The notes beneath the pieces were generated by a model. The model had not been told where the DNA came from and ran no database searches. It was given only the letters and a program-made list of their open reading frames with translations. A DNA stretch of 50,674 nt, from the NCBI GenBank assembly GCA_964453205.1, contig CAYVRC010000019.1, forward strand, positions 1 through 50,674, read 5' to 3'. The DNA comes from Crateriforma sp964453205. GTDB taxonomy: Bacteria > Planctomycetota > Planctomycetia > Pirellulales > Pirellulaceae. Of the stretch, positions 43,601 through 50,029 are shown piece by piece. Position numbers and translations under genes: made by a program. The stretch's first letter is position 1; every line of letters starts with the position of its first letter.

Positions 43601-46067
43601 CTTCGCGCCCCTGGCTGTCGGCGGCAACGTCGTGATGTCGACACCGGACGTCTACGACCCGAAACGCATCGCCGACGAAGTCGAATCGCATCACGTGACC
43701 TTGATCAACGCGACGCCCAGCGTGGTCTATCCGTTGGATGAATTCGCCGACGACGGTTTGCAGCGATTGACTTCGCTGAAGTCGATCGTGCTGGGCGGCG
43801 AACCGATCGACCGATCGCGACTGACCGGCTTGGGTGCTCAAGCAACGATTTGGAACAGTTACGGCCCCACCGAATGCAGTGACGTGGTCGCGGCGCATCG
43901 CTTGACCGACGAAGACGGCAGCGTCGTTCCGTTGGGACGTCCGATCGACAACGTCAAACTGTACGTGTTGGATCAGGATCGACGTCCGGTGCCGGTTGGC
44001 GTCGCGGGCGAATTGTTCATCGGTGGTGACTGCGTCGGCGCCGGATACTTGAACGATGCCGCGATGACGAGGCGAAAGTTCGTTGCCGACCCCTTCCATG
44101 GTTCAAAGATGTACGCTTCGGGCGATTTGGCGCGTTGGCTTCCCGATGGCAAGTTGGAGTTCTTGGGCCGACGCGACGATCAGATCAAGATCCGCGGCCA
44201 CCGTTTGGAGCTGGGCGAAATCGAAAGCGAACTCGTGCGACTGGAATCGATCGCGGAAAGCTGCGTCGTTCTGCGTCGTGACGATCGACACGAACGACTG
44301 ATCGCTTACGCCGTGGCGGATACGGGGCCGACGCCCGATGCGGAAACCGTGTTGACCACGTTGCGATCACGGTTGCCGATCCATGCCGTTCCCGCCGCGA
44401 TCGTTTTCTTGGACAAGCTGCCGCTGTCGCCGCACGGCAAAGTCGATCGACGTCGGTTGCCGTCGCCCGACGCCGATGCGTTCGGTGTTTCCCGATCGGC
44501 GCCGCCTCGGGGCGATTTGGAAAACCGCTTGGCCGCGATTTGGGCCGACGTGCTGAGGTGCGAAGTCGCTTCGATCGGCCGCGAAGACAACTTCTTCCTG
44601 TCCGGCGGTGACTCTTTGATGGCGATCCAACTCGTCAGCCGCTTGGCCGCCGCCGGTCACGTCGTCACGCCCGCGATGCTGTTGCAAGCACAGACCGTCG
44701 CGGAGCTTGCCACGCTGATCGAGCGTCAGCCGTTGTCGCCGCCGCCGGAACACTCCGGACATGTCCGCAGGACGACCGGACCGTTGACGCCGCTGCAACG
44801 AAGACTGATCGATCAAAACCTTGTCGACGTCCACCACCGCTTGTTGGGCGTGACCTTGTCGATCGATTCCGAGGTCGATTCCGAACGATTGCATCGCGTC
44901 GTCGATCGACTGACCCGCCGGCACCCGGCGATGCGAATGGGGATCGATCACTCGGGAGCCGCGTGGCGACAGACCGAAGTCCGCCTGAGCGATGACCTGC
45001 TTGTCGTTGACGACCTTCGCGTTCTGTCGGGCGATGACGCGGACGAGCACTACCAGGATCGACTGCGTCGGTCGGCCGAGTCGATCCGCATCGAACGGGG
45101 CGGTCCGATCCGCTTCGTCGCAGCGGCCATGCCTTCGGAACCCGCCGAGACATCGGAGTTCCGTTTGACGCTGCTGGGCCATTACCTGTTCATGGACCCG
45201 ACGTCGATGCGGTTATTGATCGAACAGTTGTGGAACATGTATTCCAAAGACGAAGCATTGAATTCGAATGTCACGTTCCACGGGCCGGCGGACTACGCGA
45301 CCGAACTTGCCGAAATGGCCGGTGCCGGCGTGTTCGATGATCAGTGCGACGATTGGCTGGCCGTGACGGCGGATTCGGCAGGCGATCGTGATCTTCGGGT
45401 CGATCGGATCGAGGGAAGCTCTTACGGCGAATCCGTTTCCACGTCGATCGAAGTGGACCTGGACGCCCTCGGCGGCACCGCATCGCCCGACGGACCTTGG
45501 CAACGGTTCGCACAAGTCGCCGCGGCACTCGCCGACGCTTGGCAATCGGTTAGCGGCGACCCGGTCTTGCCCGTGGACGTCGAGACGACCGGACGACTGT
45601 TGGATCGCCCGGCCGATGCGTCCTCGATCGTCGGACGTTTGGTCAGCATTTTTCCCGTTCACGTCGTTGCCGGGGCTTCCGTGGCGTCGCTTGCCGAAAC
45701 CTTGACAGGTGTCCGCGACGACGGCGTCGCGCTGGCGTGGCTGCGGTCATCGGATCGGCCCGAGGTGCCCACGGCCATTCGTCAGATTCCCGATAGCCCG
45801 GTGCGGCTGAATTTTCTGGGACGGATGATGGATACGGATTTGCTGGGAAACCAAGTCATCGGGATCGATGATCGAAACTTGCAGCCGCTACTGACGGATC
45901 CGGCGAACCGTCGCTTGCACCCGATCGAGATCGACATTCAGGTCAGTGGGGATCGCATGCAACTTCGCTGGACGTACCCGGATCGTTCGGAGGATCGGCA
46001 GTTGGTCGAACACTGGATCCGGTCGGTCGCCCAACGCCTCCGCGCGGGGCAAGTTGCGATGCCGTGA
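34680..46067 (+). CDS. Hybrid type I polyketide/non-ribosomal peptide synthetase, KS-AT-DH-ER-KR-ACP-C-A-PCP-(C/E-like)
   Basis: A single protein of 3795 residues. KS (residues 87-523) has Cys259 in VDTACSSA, then EAHGTAT and NIGHTE. AT (644-938) has Ser747 in GHSVGEY and HAFH at 850-853, favouring malonyl-CoA. DH (1042-1342) has His1073 in HEVLGGATMP and Asp1248. A KR structural region follows, then ER (1580-1908) with GAGGVGLAAIQIA near 1731, and KR (1937-2165) with GGTGAIG, Ser2066 and Tyr2079. The ACP serine is 2239. C (2307-2740) has HHIVADFWS, His2436. A (2790-3260) has YVIFTSGSTG, YGPTE and PHGKVDRR. The PCP serine is 3312. A final condensation-like domain (3367-3790) has GHYLFMDPTS in place of HHxxxDG. 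All catalytic residues of the first nine domains are present, so it should extend an acyl chain by one fully reduced C2 unit and amidate it with an amino acid. No thioesterase, reductase, loading ligase or phosphopantetheinyl transferase is seen. Starter and product are unknown. Confidence 0.93.
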   Translation: MTDSISQRMSQLSPAQRRLLAQRLKERRGADPNGGETGGEEPLIVDPLGDPDQAPVSGRSATGDHVGSSATGVMAERQRDGRRIAAPVAIVGAACRFPGANNLDEFWDLIRSGRDATGEIPPTRWDVEKYFDPTGTEPGKMSIRHGGFVDDVDRFDAAFFGITPREAARMDPQQRLLLETVYHAIEHAGVPIGQLAGSKTGVFVGIGGTDYSKIPAHFGDYLEQIDAHVGTGNALSVAAGRISYIYDLHGPSFIVDTACSSALVALHSGVSSLRDGDSDAALVAGVNLILSPETTIAFSKANMLSRDGRCRPFDADANGYVRGEGCGVVMLKRLDDATRDGDNVLGIIRGVAVNQDGRTAGITAPNGPSQRDCIVAAMKQAGVRPDEIRYIEAHGTATPLGDPIELGTLADLFAVRSAGAKNGSGASKNSGAIDSSTVYTTSVKANIGHTETVSGMAGLIKVLLMMRHDTIPAQTHLRNLNPKIDLERSRVQIPTTSVPWPGGASRIAGVSSFGFGGTNSHVILQAPESDAPIESDGRGSETAPPPYMVLPLSARSDEALTSLAKDYQAKAGEIPPADLCTAAAIFREALPRRGIVVARSEDDLTSRLTSLADRSSEADDRFSVTADSSGAIVTGRASATRRKLAMLMTGQGSQYAGMGKTLYETDPVFAATMDKAFEIVDRVRRESGEQDTRSLRDVMFADEASGDDTSLIHQTGFAQPAIVAFECAMVDRLNRLGVRPSSVCGHSVGEYAAAYAAGVMDLSQTMELITHRGRLMQSLPGGGGMMAVMSSVDDVNRGIQRCNLDERDVTIGAINGPASVVVSGRLESIAKLQKHFSGRDVVCKQLSVSHAFHSADMDPILEAFGRYAARIDFKKPNCEFLSGLLGRRLSHGLDADYWTDSLRRSVRFGECAQAMLDAKSKIDVILEVGPSPHLTGSAKRVEGSPGDESRQTPGVDRLWLFVAAPQVQDAALQWTKTVASLHVSGLSIDWASYYHVDGDDAATRRWRRRLRALDLPGYAFDKTRHWMESNVPSGSLAATEIHPLLGGRIDAAMEDTLFESRVSASRPGYLAEHEVLGGATMPAAGMIEIGLAAARWLLKTENPRIESFVIGQPMSLDAKRPRRLQTRVSPFREGRATWQLFGRDATDESASWTRHARGVIVETGSARRSDGHDVSCRDRIAETLADVVRFLDRDSFYDVMAGRQLNYGDRFRVLADVHRGRRSAVAEVWLDPSIVTAGGYLLHPALLDGAMQLTAALTPLQPDGSDSPATYMPVGVGSLQIVDRPGAAAPLAGRVKRMLAVRTWPSDEDLSADEELIRGDVTLLDDDDQPLVHLNDVQIRRVADSGGQDVDAMPLKRYQVDWKPVEIPGDASVPETVDGRKDSRQWLLIHDDRDGAESFVRQFLRESDVERVTIDDFLGDAGLSGEPSGRSSVIYLASPRVDDDDQDEPSLASRTTAATGTWLQTLQRLVRRDQAGGDVWLITRDAISIDTKDRTDSCRLDPTAAALWGMGRVAQNEHPELGLRLLDLGGDDDGVDRTGVLDRMIASGENQIAIRGGDALTSRLAVDEGAGEPDDQGRIILPRDRMFQVRLGGSHRIDDLRAVSHRLPPPSGEEVSIRVAAAGVNFSDVLKAMGLYPGITDSVVPLGIECAGVVTAVGDKVRDFAAGDRVFGVVPYGFASQVNTPEYAIASLPDSISWEEAATIPITFLTAHHALRRLADLQPGENVLIHAGAGGVGLAAIQIAQSVGAEVFATAGSDAKRDFLRQLGVRHVYNSRTLEFADQIPIDLRADHGTDARLDVVLNSLPGEAIDRSLELLGPYGRFLEIGKTEIYQNRAIGLSPFRDNLSYHAIDLDRVLRQRPGVVRQLFRELLGHLEAGDYRPLPSTNFDVRDLSEAFRYMAARRNIGKVVIRIADAAATVGHPTDEADRRDRGGELCLITGGTGAIGLRLAEHLIDRGRHDIALLSRSGPGDEAAGRIAAMREKGGRITVVRGDLSDGESLGQALRRLDRPVCQIMHAAGALDDNVLFDMTRAQLENVLAAKVSGIARLVDAAGRDTLQSVVLFSSIASLLGSPGQGNYAAANAFLDAYAGRLREQGIKAVSVNWGPWAEGGMATDTDRAANLAMRGLGLIEPDDALQILDEQLRRSADTIVMRADWSKMAGGRTADQLPSLLRDLAQTDAGADGPSDHPLRREVENLDAKPREDRLLADFSSQLAKIMGLDVDQLDVGESLAALGLDSLMAIELKNNIEKRLNVVLPMARFMEGPSLKQLAAQVGEMISSDQAVTMIETESGQPASADDTTGTIEHPLSEGQKSLWYLYQLAPESAAYNIADAVRVHGELDRDAVQIAVDRIVSRHESFRTTFPVDQGRPIARVDRDATTSIRWIDAAGWDQTKISDRVRGLVHAPFDLAAGPLLRISVLSLADDSHVLVFGVHHIVADFWSLVAVMAEFRDLYGRLVDDRSADLPAVKHQYRHFVDFQQRLLDSVEGKSQREFWTDTLSGELPVLDLPTDRPRPAVQTFNGRLAFRHLDRDDSDRVADFAKRHGMTVNAFLLAMYQLLLHRWSGQDDVLIGLPTSGRSRSDLTDVVGYFVNPVVVRSRLSDDSLDRFLRTSAKTTVDAMANQDYPLARIVDQLDVPRDPSRATLFQAMFVMQKSQAMHEEGLTAFLMGQSGAKVPVTGTLTFESMELEHYTAQFDLSLAASENSDGITLGLQYNSDLFDASTADDLLDRMTRIIESVTAESTSASESDGGPSAARISHVRWLAEDEQERLTNQWACGPVTASPPMLVHHSFERQVIRTPDALAVVDESTQWTYRELNHRANEIAHALMAQGLQPGQLVGVCLPRGASLLACLLGVLKAGGAYVPLDPKYPQARLQQIATQTNLFTTLDAATWDSLRKTKSPRRDDPRVAVDSDSLCYVIFTSGSTGQPKGAGVYHRGLAGLVRWYVDELSLDDSDAALVVTSHGFDLTQKNFFAPLAVGGNVVMSTPDVYDPKRIADEVESHHVTLINATPSVVYPLDEFADDGLQRLTSLKSIVLGGEPIDRSRLTGLGAQATIWNSYGPTECSDVVAAHRLTDEDGSVVPLGRPIDNVKLYVLDQDRRPVPVGVAGELFIGGDCVGAGYLNDAAMTRRKFVADPFHGSKMYASGDLARWLPDGKLEFLGRRDDQIKIRGHRLELGEIESELVRLESIAESCVVLRRDDRHERLIAYAVADTGPTPDAETVLTTLRSRLPIHAVPAAIVFLDKLPLSPHGKVDRRRLPSPDADAFGVSRSAPPRGDLENRLAAIWADVLRCEVASIGREDNFFLSGGDSLMAIQLVSRLAAAGHVVTPAMLLQAQTVAELATLIERQPLSPPPEHSGHVRRTTGPLTPLQRRLIDQNLVDVHHRLLGVTLSIDSEVDSERLHRVVDRLTRRHPAMRMGIDHSGAAWRQTEVRLSDDLLVVDDLRVLSGDDADEHYQDRLRRSAESIRIERGGPIRFVAAAMPSEPAETSEFRLTLLGHYLFMDPTSMRLLIEQLWNMYSKDEALNSNVTFHGPADYATELAEMAGAGVFDDQCDDWLAVTADSAGDRDLRVDRIEGSSYGESVSTSIEVDLDALGGTASPDGPWQRFAQVAAALADAWQSVSGDPVLPVDVETTGRLLDRPADASSIVGRLVSIFPVHVVAGASVASLAETLTGVRDDGVALAWLRSSDRPEVPTAIRQIPDSPVRLNFLGRMMDTDLLGNQVIGIDDRNLQPLLTDPANRRLHPIEIDIQVSGDRMQLRWTYPDRSEDRQLVEHWIRSVAQRLRAGQVAMP

Positions 46068-46174
46068 CGCGTCAGCGGTCTTGAATGTCGCTGCGCCGCA
46101 CGCGCGTGGCGAGCGGTGATCCGAGGTGGACACTCACCGTGCGGCGGCGATAAAAAATCCGGCTCCGTCGCAGC

Positions 46175-47698
46175 CTACGCCGAGGCCGGTTCTTGCTGTT
46201 GATGCTTTTCCAGGAACTGTTTCGCGGGCATCGGGAACAACAACATCAGCAGCAAGTCGCGATGCGATTTCAACAGGCTTCCGTTTTCCGCGTAGACTTT
46301 GGCCAAGTCGATGTCGTCGACTAGGTCGGCCGGACGACCGGTGAACGGCTCTTTGCCACGCGAGACCAACTTGATGACCTCGGGGTCGGCCGGTCCGGGC
46401 AGTTTTCCGTAGCGTCCCATGATGACGTCGCGGAACGGTTCGCTGACGAAACCGTAGTGGCTGTTCTGCATCACGTTGAACGCGGCTTGCGACCCGACGA
46501 TTTGGCTGGTCGGCGTGACCAAGGGAAGGTAACCGGCCGCGGCGCGGACCTTCGGGATCTCTTCTTGGACCTTGGGCATCAGGTCCAATTTGCCTTGCTC
46601 CTTCATCTGGTTGTAAAGGTTGCTGAGCATTCCGCCGGGGATCTGTGACTCCAATTGGCTCTTGTCGACCGTCGGGTAACCCTGCGGAACCATGATTTTT
46701 TCTTCGATCACGTCGCAGGCTTTGGTGCATTTGTCGTGATCTTTGCTTTGCAGCAGTTCGATAGTTTCGTCGATCGCGGCCTTCATCGCATCAGTGGGCT
46801 GATCCGGCCAAGGGTTGCCGAAGTGTTCGGGATCCTTGTCGACGTCTTTGAGTTCTTCGCGGATCTTTCGCAGACGTGAATCGATTTCCGCGGCATGTTG
46901 AAACGAGACGTTCAGTTCGACGCCCAACGCGTCGGCAAAGAAGCGGATCAGTTCGGTCGGCGGTTGACTGGTCGCGCCCGCCATCGGCCCGTAAGCGGTG
47001 TCGATGTTGTCGACGCCCGTCATCATCGCGACGACGTAGCTGGCGATCGCCAGGCCGTTGGTGTCGTGACTGTGAAGCGAGATCTCGACTCCGGGACAGG
47101 CCTGTTGGACCGCCTCGATCAACGTCCAGGCGTCGGCAGGGTGCAAAAGTCCCGCCATGTCCTTGATGGCGACCGAATCCGCACCCGCGTCCAAGCAACG
47201 CAAGGCGAAATTCACGAAGTGATCGTTGTCATGAACCGGACTGGTCGTATAACTCATCGCCGCTTCGGCGTGGCCGTTGAAGGTCTTCGTCGCCATGATC
47301 GCGGTGATCAAATTACGGTGATCATTGAGCGCGTCGAAAATCCGCACGCGGTCGTTCCCGGTCCGGCAAGCCTCTTTCATGAACTCGTAAACGACGTTGT
47401 CCGGGTACGGGTTGTAGCCGAACAAGTTTTGCCCTCGACACAAAGATCGGATCTGGATGTGGCGACCCGACGCGTCGCAGGTCTCACGGAATTTCTCCAA
47501 GCGATCGAAGGGATTGTCGCCGGTGAAACGCAAGCACGCGTCCAGCGTCGCTCCGCCCCACAGCTCCAGTATGTCGTAGCCCGAATCGACCAGCAGCGGC
47601 AGCACACGCATGCATTGCTCGGTGCTCATCCGCGTCGCGAGCAGCGATTGGTGGCCGTCACGCAGCGAGGTGTCGATCAGATTGACGTGAGCGGACAT
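46175..47698 (-). CDS. Biotin-dependent carboxyltransferase subunit, 5S / oxaloacetate decarboxylase alpha type
   Basis: The product is 507 residues. The N-terminal TIM barrel has the family start LIDTSLRDGHQSLLATRM with metal ligand Asp9. Lys179 in SVAIKDMAG is the lysine expected to be carboxylated, and His209/His211 in LHSHDTNG are metal ligands. The C-terminal PYC-OADA domain is also present (GYPTVDKSQLESQIPGGMLSN, about residues 340-360; VRAAAGYLPLVTPTSQIVGSQAA). There is no C-terminal biotinyl domain with A-M-K-M, so biotin must be on a separate protein, as in the transcarboxylase 5S subunit (about 505 residues). It catalyses carboxyl transfer between oxaloacetate/pyruvate and carboxybiotin. 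No partner genes lie beside it. Confidence 0.9.
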   Translation of the reverse strand: MSAHVNLIDTSLRDGHQSLLATRMSTEQCMRVLPLLVDSGYDILELWGGATLDACLRFTGDNPFDRLEKFRETCDASGRHIQIRSLCRGQNLFGYNPYPDNVVYEFMKEACRTGNDRVRIFDALNDHRNLITAIMATKTFNGHAEAAMSYTTSPVHDNDHFVNFALRCLDAGADSVAIKDMAGLLHPADAWTLIEAVQQACPGVEISLHSHDTNGLAIASYVVAMMTGVDNIDTAYGPMAGATSQPPTELIRFFADALGVELNVSFQHAAEIDSRLRKIREELKDVDKDPEHFGNPWPDQPTDAMKAAIDETIELLQSKDHDKCTKACDVIEEKIMVPQGYPTVDKSQLESQIPGGMLSNLYNQMKEQGKLDLMPKVQEEIPKVRAAAGYLPLVTPTSQIVGSQAAFNVMQNSHYGFVSEPFRDVIMGRYGKLPGPADPEVIKLVSRGKEPFTGRPADLVDDIDLAKVYAENGSLLKSHRDLLLMLLFPMPAKQFLEKHQQQEPASA

Positions 47699-47913
47699 CG
47701 TGAAGGTTCCTCGGTTTCCGTTTTAGGATTCATGGTGCAGTCCACCGTCATTAGGGTACCGAGAAGCCTGGCATCTTGAAACCAAAGAACGCTTCGAAAT
47801 GATGGGGCGGATGTGCGCACCCCACCGGCCGGCTTTTGCGGTTTTACTGCTCACAAGGAATGGCGGAATTCGTCAGGTGTGACGTAGTGTCGCGCTTCGG
47901 CGGTGCTGCCGTC

Positions 47914-47949
47914 GGCCTGCCAAGCCGATGGGGGCCTGCCAAGCCGATG
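47914..47949. repeat. 17-bp unit repeated twice in an intergenic region
   Basis: GGCCTGCCAAGCCGATG occurs at 47914-47930 and 47933-47949 with a two-base spacer. It lies in the 285-base space between the carboxyltransferase start and the alcohol dehydrogenase end, where I see no gene. The origin is unknown. Confidence 0.7.
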
Positions 47950-47983
47950 CGGACACGAGCGGCTCGTTCGTACCGGTGAAGGA

Positions 47984-49021
47984 TCACGCTTGAGGGCACA
48001 CGACGACTTTCATCTGTTCCGGGTCACCGTCGTACAGTCGCGCGAACCATTCGGGGCCGTCGGACAACGAAATTTTCTGGGTGATCAGCGGTTGGACATT
48101 GATGATGCCGCGAGCCATCAGGTCGATGCACTGGGGGTATTCGCCGTTACAACCGCAGGTTCCGTGCAAAGAGATTTCGCGGGTGACGACCGACTGCAGC
48201 GGCAGCTCGACGGTCGGTGCCAGGTTGCCGACCAAGGTCACGTTGCCGCCTTTGCGGACCGCTTCGATCGCCATTTGCACCGTCGGCGTCGCACCGACGA
48301 CCTCCAAAGCGATGTCGGCACCACGACCGGCGGTCATGTCGCGGATCGCCGCGACCGCGTCGGTGGACTTGCTGTTGACGACATCGGTCGCGCCGAGTTG
48401 CCGCGCGACGTCCAGGCGTCGGTCGTTGATGTCCACGGCGATGACGCGGGACGCGCCGGCGGCTTTGACGGCTTGGATCGTCAGCAGGCCGATCATGCCG
48501 GCACCGACGACGACCGCGGTGTCACCGAGCGTGACCGGCGTGACGTTGGCCGCGTGGACGGCGACCGAGACGGCTTCGACCAGCGCGGCTTGTTCGAAAG
48601 GCAATTCGTCGGGCAGGCGGTACACGATTCGTCGCGGCACGCTGATGCGTTCGGCAAAGGCACCGTGACGCCGATAGTCGCCGCAGGAAACGCCCAAGAC
48701 CATGCGGTTGTCGCACAAGTTTTGTTTGCCGGCGCGACAGAAATCGCACTCGCCGCACGAAACCATCGAGTCGAACGTGACCCGGGTTCCGTCGGGCAAG
48801 TCGGTGACTCGATCGCCCGTGGCCACGACGATGCCGGCGGCTTCGTGTCCCATCACCAAGGGCGGGATCCGCCGACCGCTGCTGCCGTCATAACCGTGAA
48901 TGTCGCTGCCGCAGATGCCGCAGGCTTCGACGCGAACCAGCACGTCGTCGGGGCCGACCGGCGGTTCGTCGACGTCGGTGACTTCTAAGTTCTTGTATTC
49001 GGTCAGCAGCAGAGCTTTCAT
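47984..49021 (-). CDS. Zinc-dependent medium-chain alcohol dehydrogenase
   Basis: This 345-residue MDR-family protein resembles sorbitol/threonine-dehydrogenase types. Catalytic zinc residues are Cys37 (or Cys34) in ACGICGSDIH, His59 and Glu60 in MGHEAAG. The structural zinc site is Cys89, Cys92, Cys95 and Cys103 in VSCGECDFCRAGKQNLC. The Rossmann fold has VVVGAGMIGLL and ends strand two with Asp in IAVDINDRR, favouring NAD over NADP. The start ATG 49021 (MKALLLTEY) is chosen over the longer open frame, whose extra residues are not conserved-looking. The substrate is unknown. It is 119 bases after the crotonase gene and probably cotranscribed with it. Confidence 0.92.
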   Translation of the reverse strand: MKALLLTEYKNLEVTDVDEPPVGPDDVLVRVEACGICGSDIHGYDGSSGRRIPPLVMGHEAAGIVVATGDRVTDLPDGTRVTFDSMVSCGECDFCRAGKQNLCDNRMVLGVSCGDYRRHGAFAERISVPRRIVYRLPDELPFEQAALVEAVSVAVHAANVTPVTLGDTAVVVGAGMIGLLTIQAVKAAGASRVIAVDINDRRLDVARQLGATDVVNSKSTDAVAAIRDMTAGRGADIALEVVGATPTVQMAIEAVRKGGNVTLVGNLAPTVELPLQSVVTREISLHGTCGCNGEYPQCIDLMARGIINVQPLITQKISLSDGPEWFARLYDGDPEQMKVVVCPQA

Positions 49022-49140
49022 CGTTCGGGCCAAGGCAGAGGGAGGAAGACACGGGCGGGTCGGGAACGCCCCCAATCGTAACGGTCCGGCGTTTCGTTTC
49101 GTAGCCTAGGCCGTCGGGACGGTCGCCGGTCCGACGCCGG

Positions 49141-49959
49141 TCAGGGCCACCGGGGATCGCGTTTTTCCAGAAAGGCGTCGATGCCCTCGCCGGCCGCTTC
49201 GGTGCTGCAAGCGGTGGCGCTATCGGCCGAGGCGGCGGCGATCTGGCTGAGCAGGTCCTCGCCAACGGTTTCGTTTAAGATCCGTTTGGTCGCCTGAATC
49301 GACTGACGCGAACCGACGCTACAGCGGGCCGCCCAATTCGTGGCGGCGACCCAGATCTGATCCGAGCTGACGCTGTCGGCGACCAATCCGTGATGCAAGG
49401 CTTGGTCGCAAGTCATCGCTTCGCCGGTCAGCGTCCAGCGGGCCGCCAACGATCCGCCCGCGCGAAACGCCAGCAGGGCCGTGGTGATGCCGCCGACCAA
49501 TCCGCGATGCGGCGCCGCGGCGGTGAACGTGGCCCGGGGTGTGGCGACGATCAAGTCGGCGGATAAAGCCAGCGCCAGACCGGCCCCGATCGCCGCGCCG
49601 TCGACCGCCGCGATGATCGGCTTGGGAAACCTTAAAATCTGTTCGACGGTTTCGGCCCACTGTCGCCAGTACTGATGACACTGGGCCATCGAATCCGTGT
49701 CGTCCAGCTTTCCGATCTCTTGCAAGGTCTTGATGTCGATCCCGCTGCAAAAGCTCTCGCCGGCACCCGTCAACACGACCGCCCGCACTCGCTTTTCTTG
49801 ATGCACGTCGGAGAAGGCGAGTTGCAAATCGGACAGCAAGCCGGGGCTGAGCGAGTTGTGGACGGCGGGACGATCCAGCAGAAGCGTCGCGACTTCTCCG
49901 TGAACTTTGACTTCGACGTGTTGCACGGAAAAGCTCTTCTCATGCGCGGCAGCAGACAA
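49141..49959 (-). CDS. Crotonase/enoyl-CoA hydratase family protein lacking the hydratase glutamates
   Basis: The product is 272 residues from TTG 49959, or 261 from GTG 49926; there is no ATG near the N-terminus. The fold is that of the crotonase family: LLLDRPAVHNSLS, oxyanion-hole GIDIKTL near residue 72, and PIIAAVDGAAIGAGLALAL. In hydratases the two catalytic glutamates lie in the segment after GGGxE and in the PE(I/V) motif; here the corresponding places read GAGLAL (Ala) and AAPHRG (His). It therefore probably is not an ordinary hydratase and may be another crotonase-family enzyme (thioesterase, isomerase or dechlorinase type) or inactive. The acyl-CoA substrate is unknown. The neighbouring dehydrogenase suggests a shared degradation step. 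Confidence 0.8.
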   Translation of the reverse strand: MSAAAHEKSFSVQHVEVKVHGEVATLLLDRPAVHNSLSPGLLSDLQLAFSDVHQEKRVRAVVLTGAGESFCSGIDIKTLQEIGKLDDTDSMAQCHQYWRQWAETVEQILRFPKPIIAAVDGAAIGAGLALALSADLIVATPRATFTAAAPHRGLVGGITTALLAFRAGGSLAARWTLTGEAMTCDQALHHGLVADSVSSDQIWVAATNWAARCSVGSRQSIQATKRILNETVGEDLLSQIAAASADSATACSTEAAGEGIDAFLEKRDPRWP

Positions 49960-50001
49960 ACAAAGGGGACAACGTCGGCGTCCCGTCGGATCAGCTTATC
50001 A

Positions 50002-50029
50002 GTTTACTGGGACATCCGTTTACTGGGAC
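50002..50029. repeat. Two 12-bp direct repeats at the end of the protease gene
   Basis: GTTTACTGGGAC occurs at 50002-50013 and 50018-50029. The second copy contains the TAA stop (50020-50022 on the - strand) and the first repeats that same sequence just past it, as if the gene end had been partly duplicated. Confidence 0.7.

Noticed and set aside
43590..43900. Assigning an amino acid to the adenylation domain
   Set aside because: My ten-residue code comes from an alignment by eye and matches no code that I can recall with confidence, so no amino acid is named.
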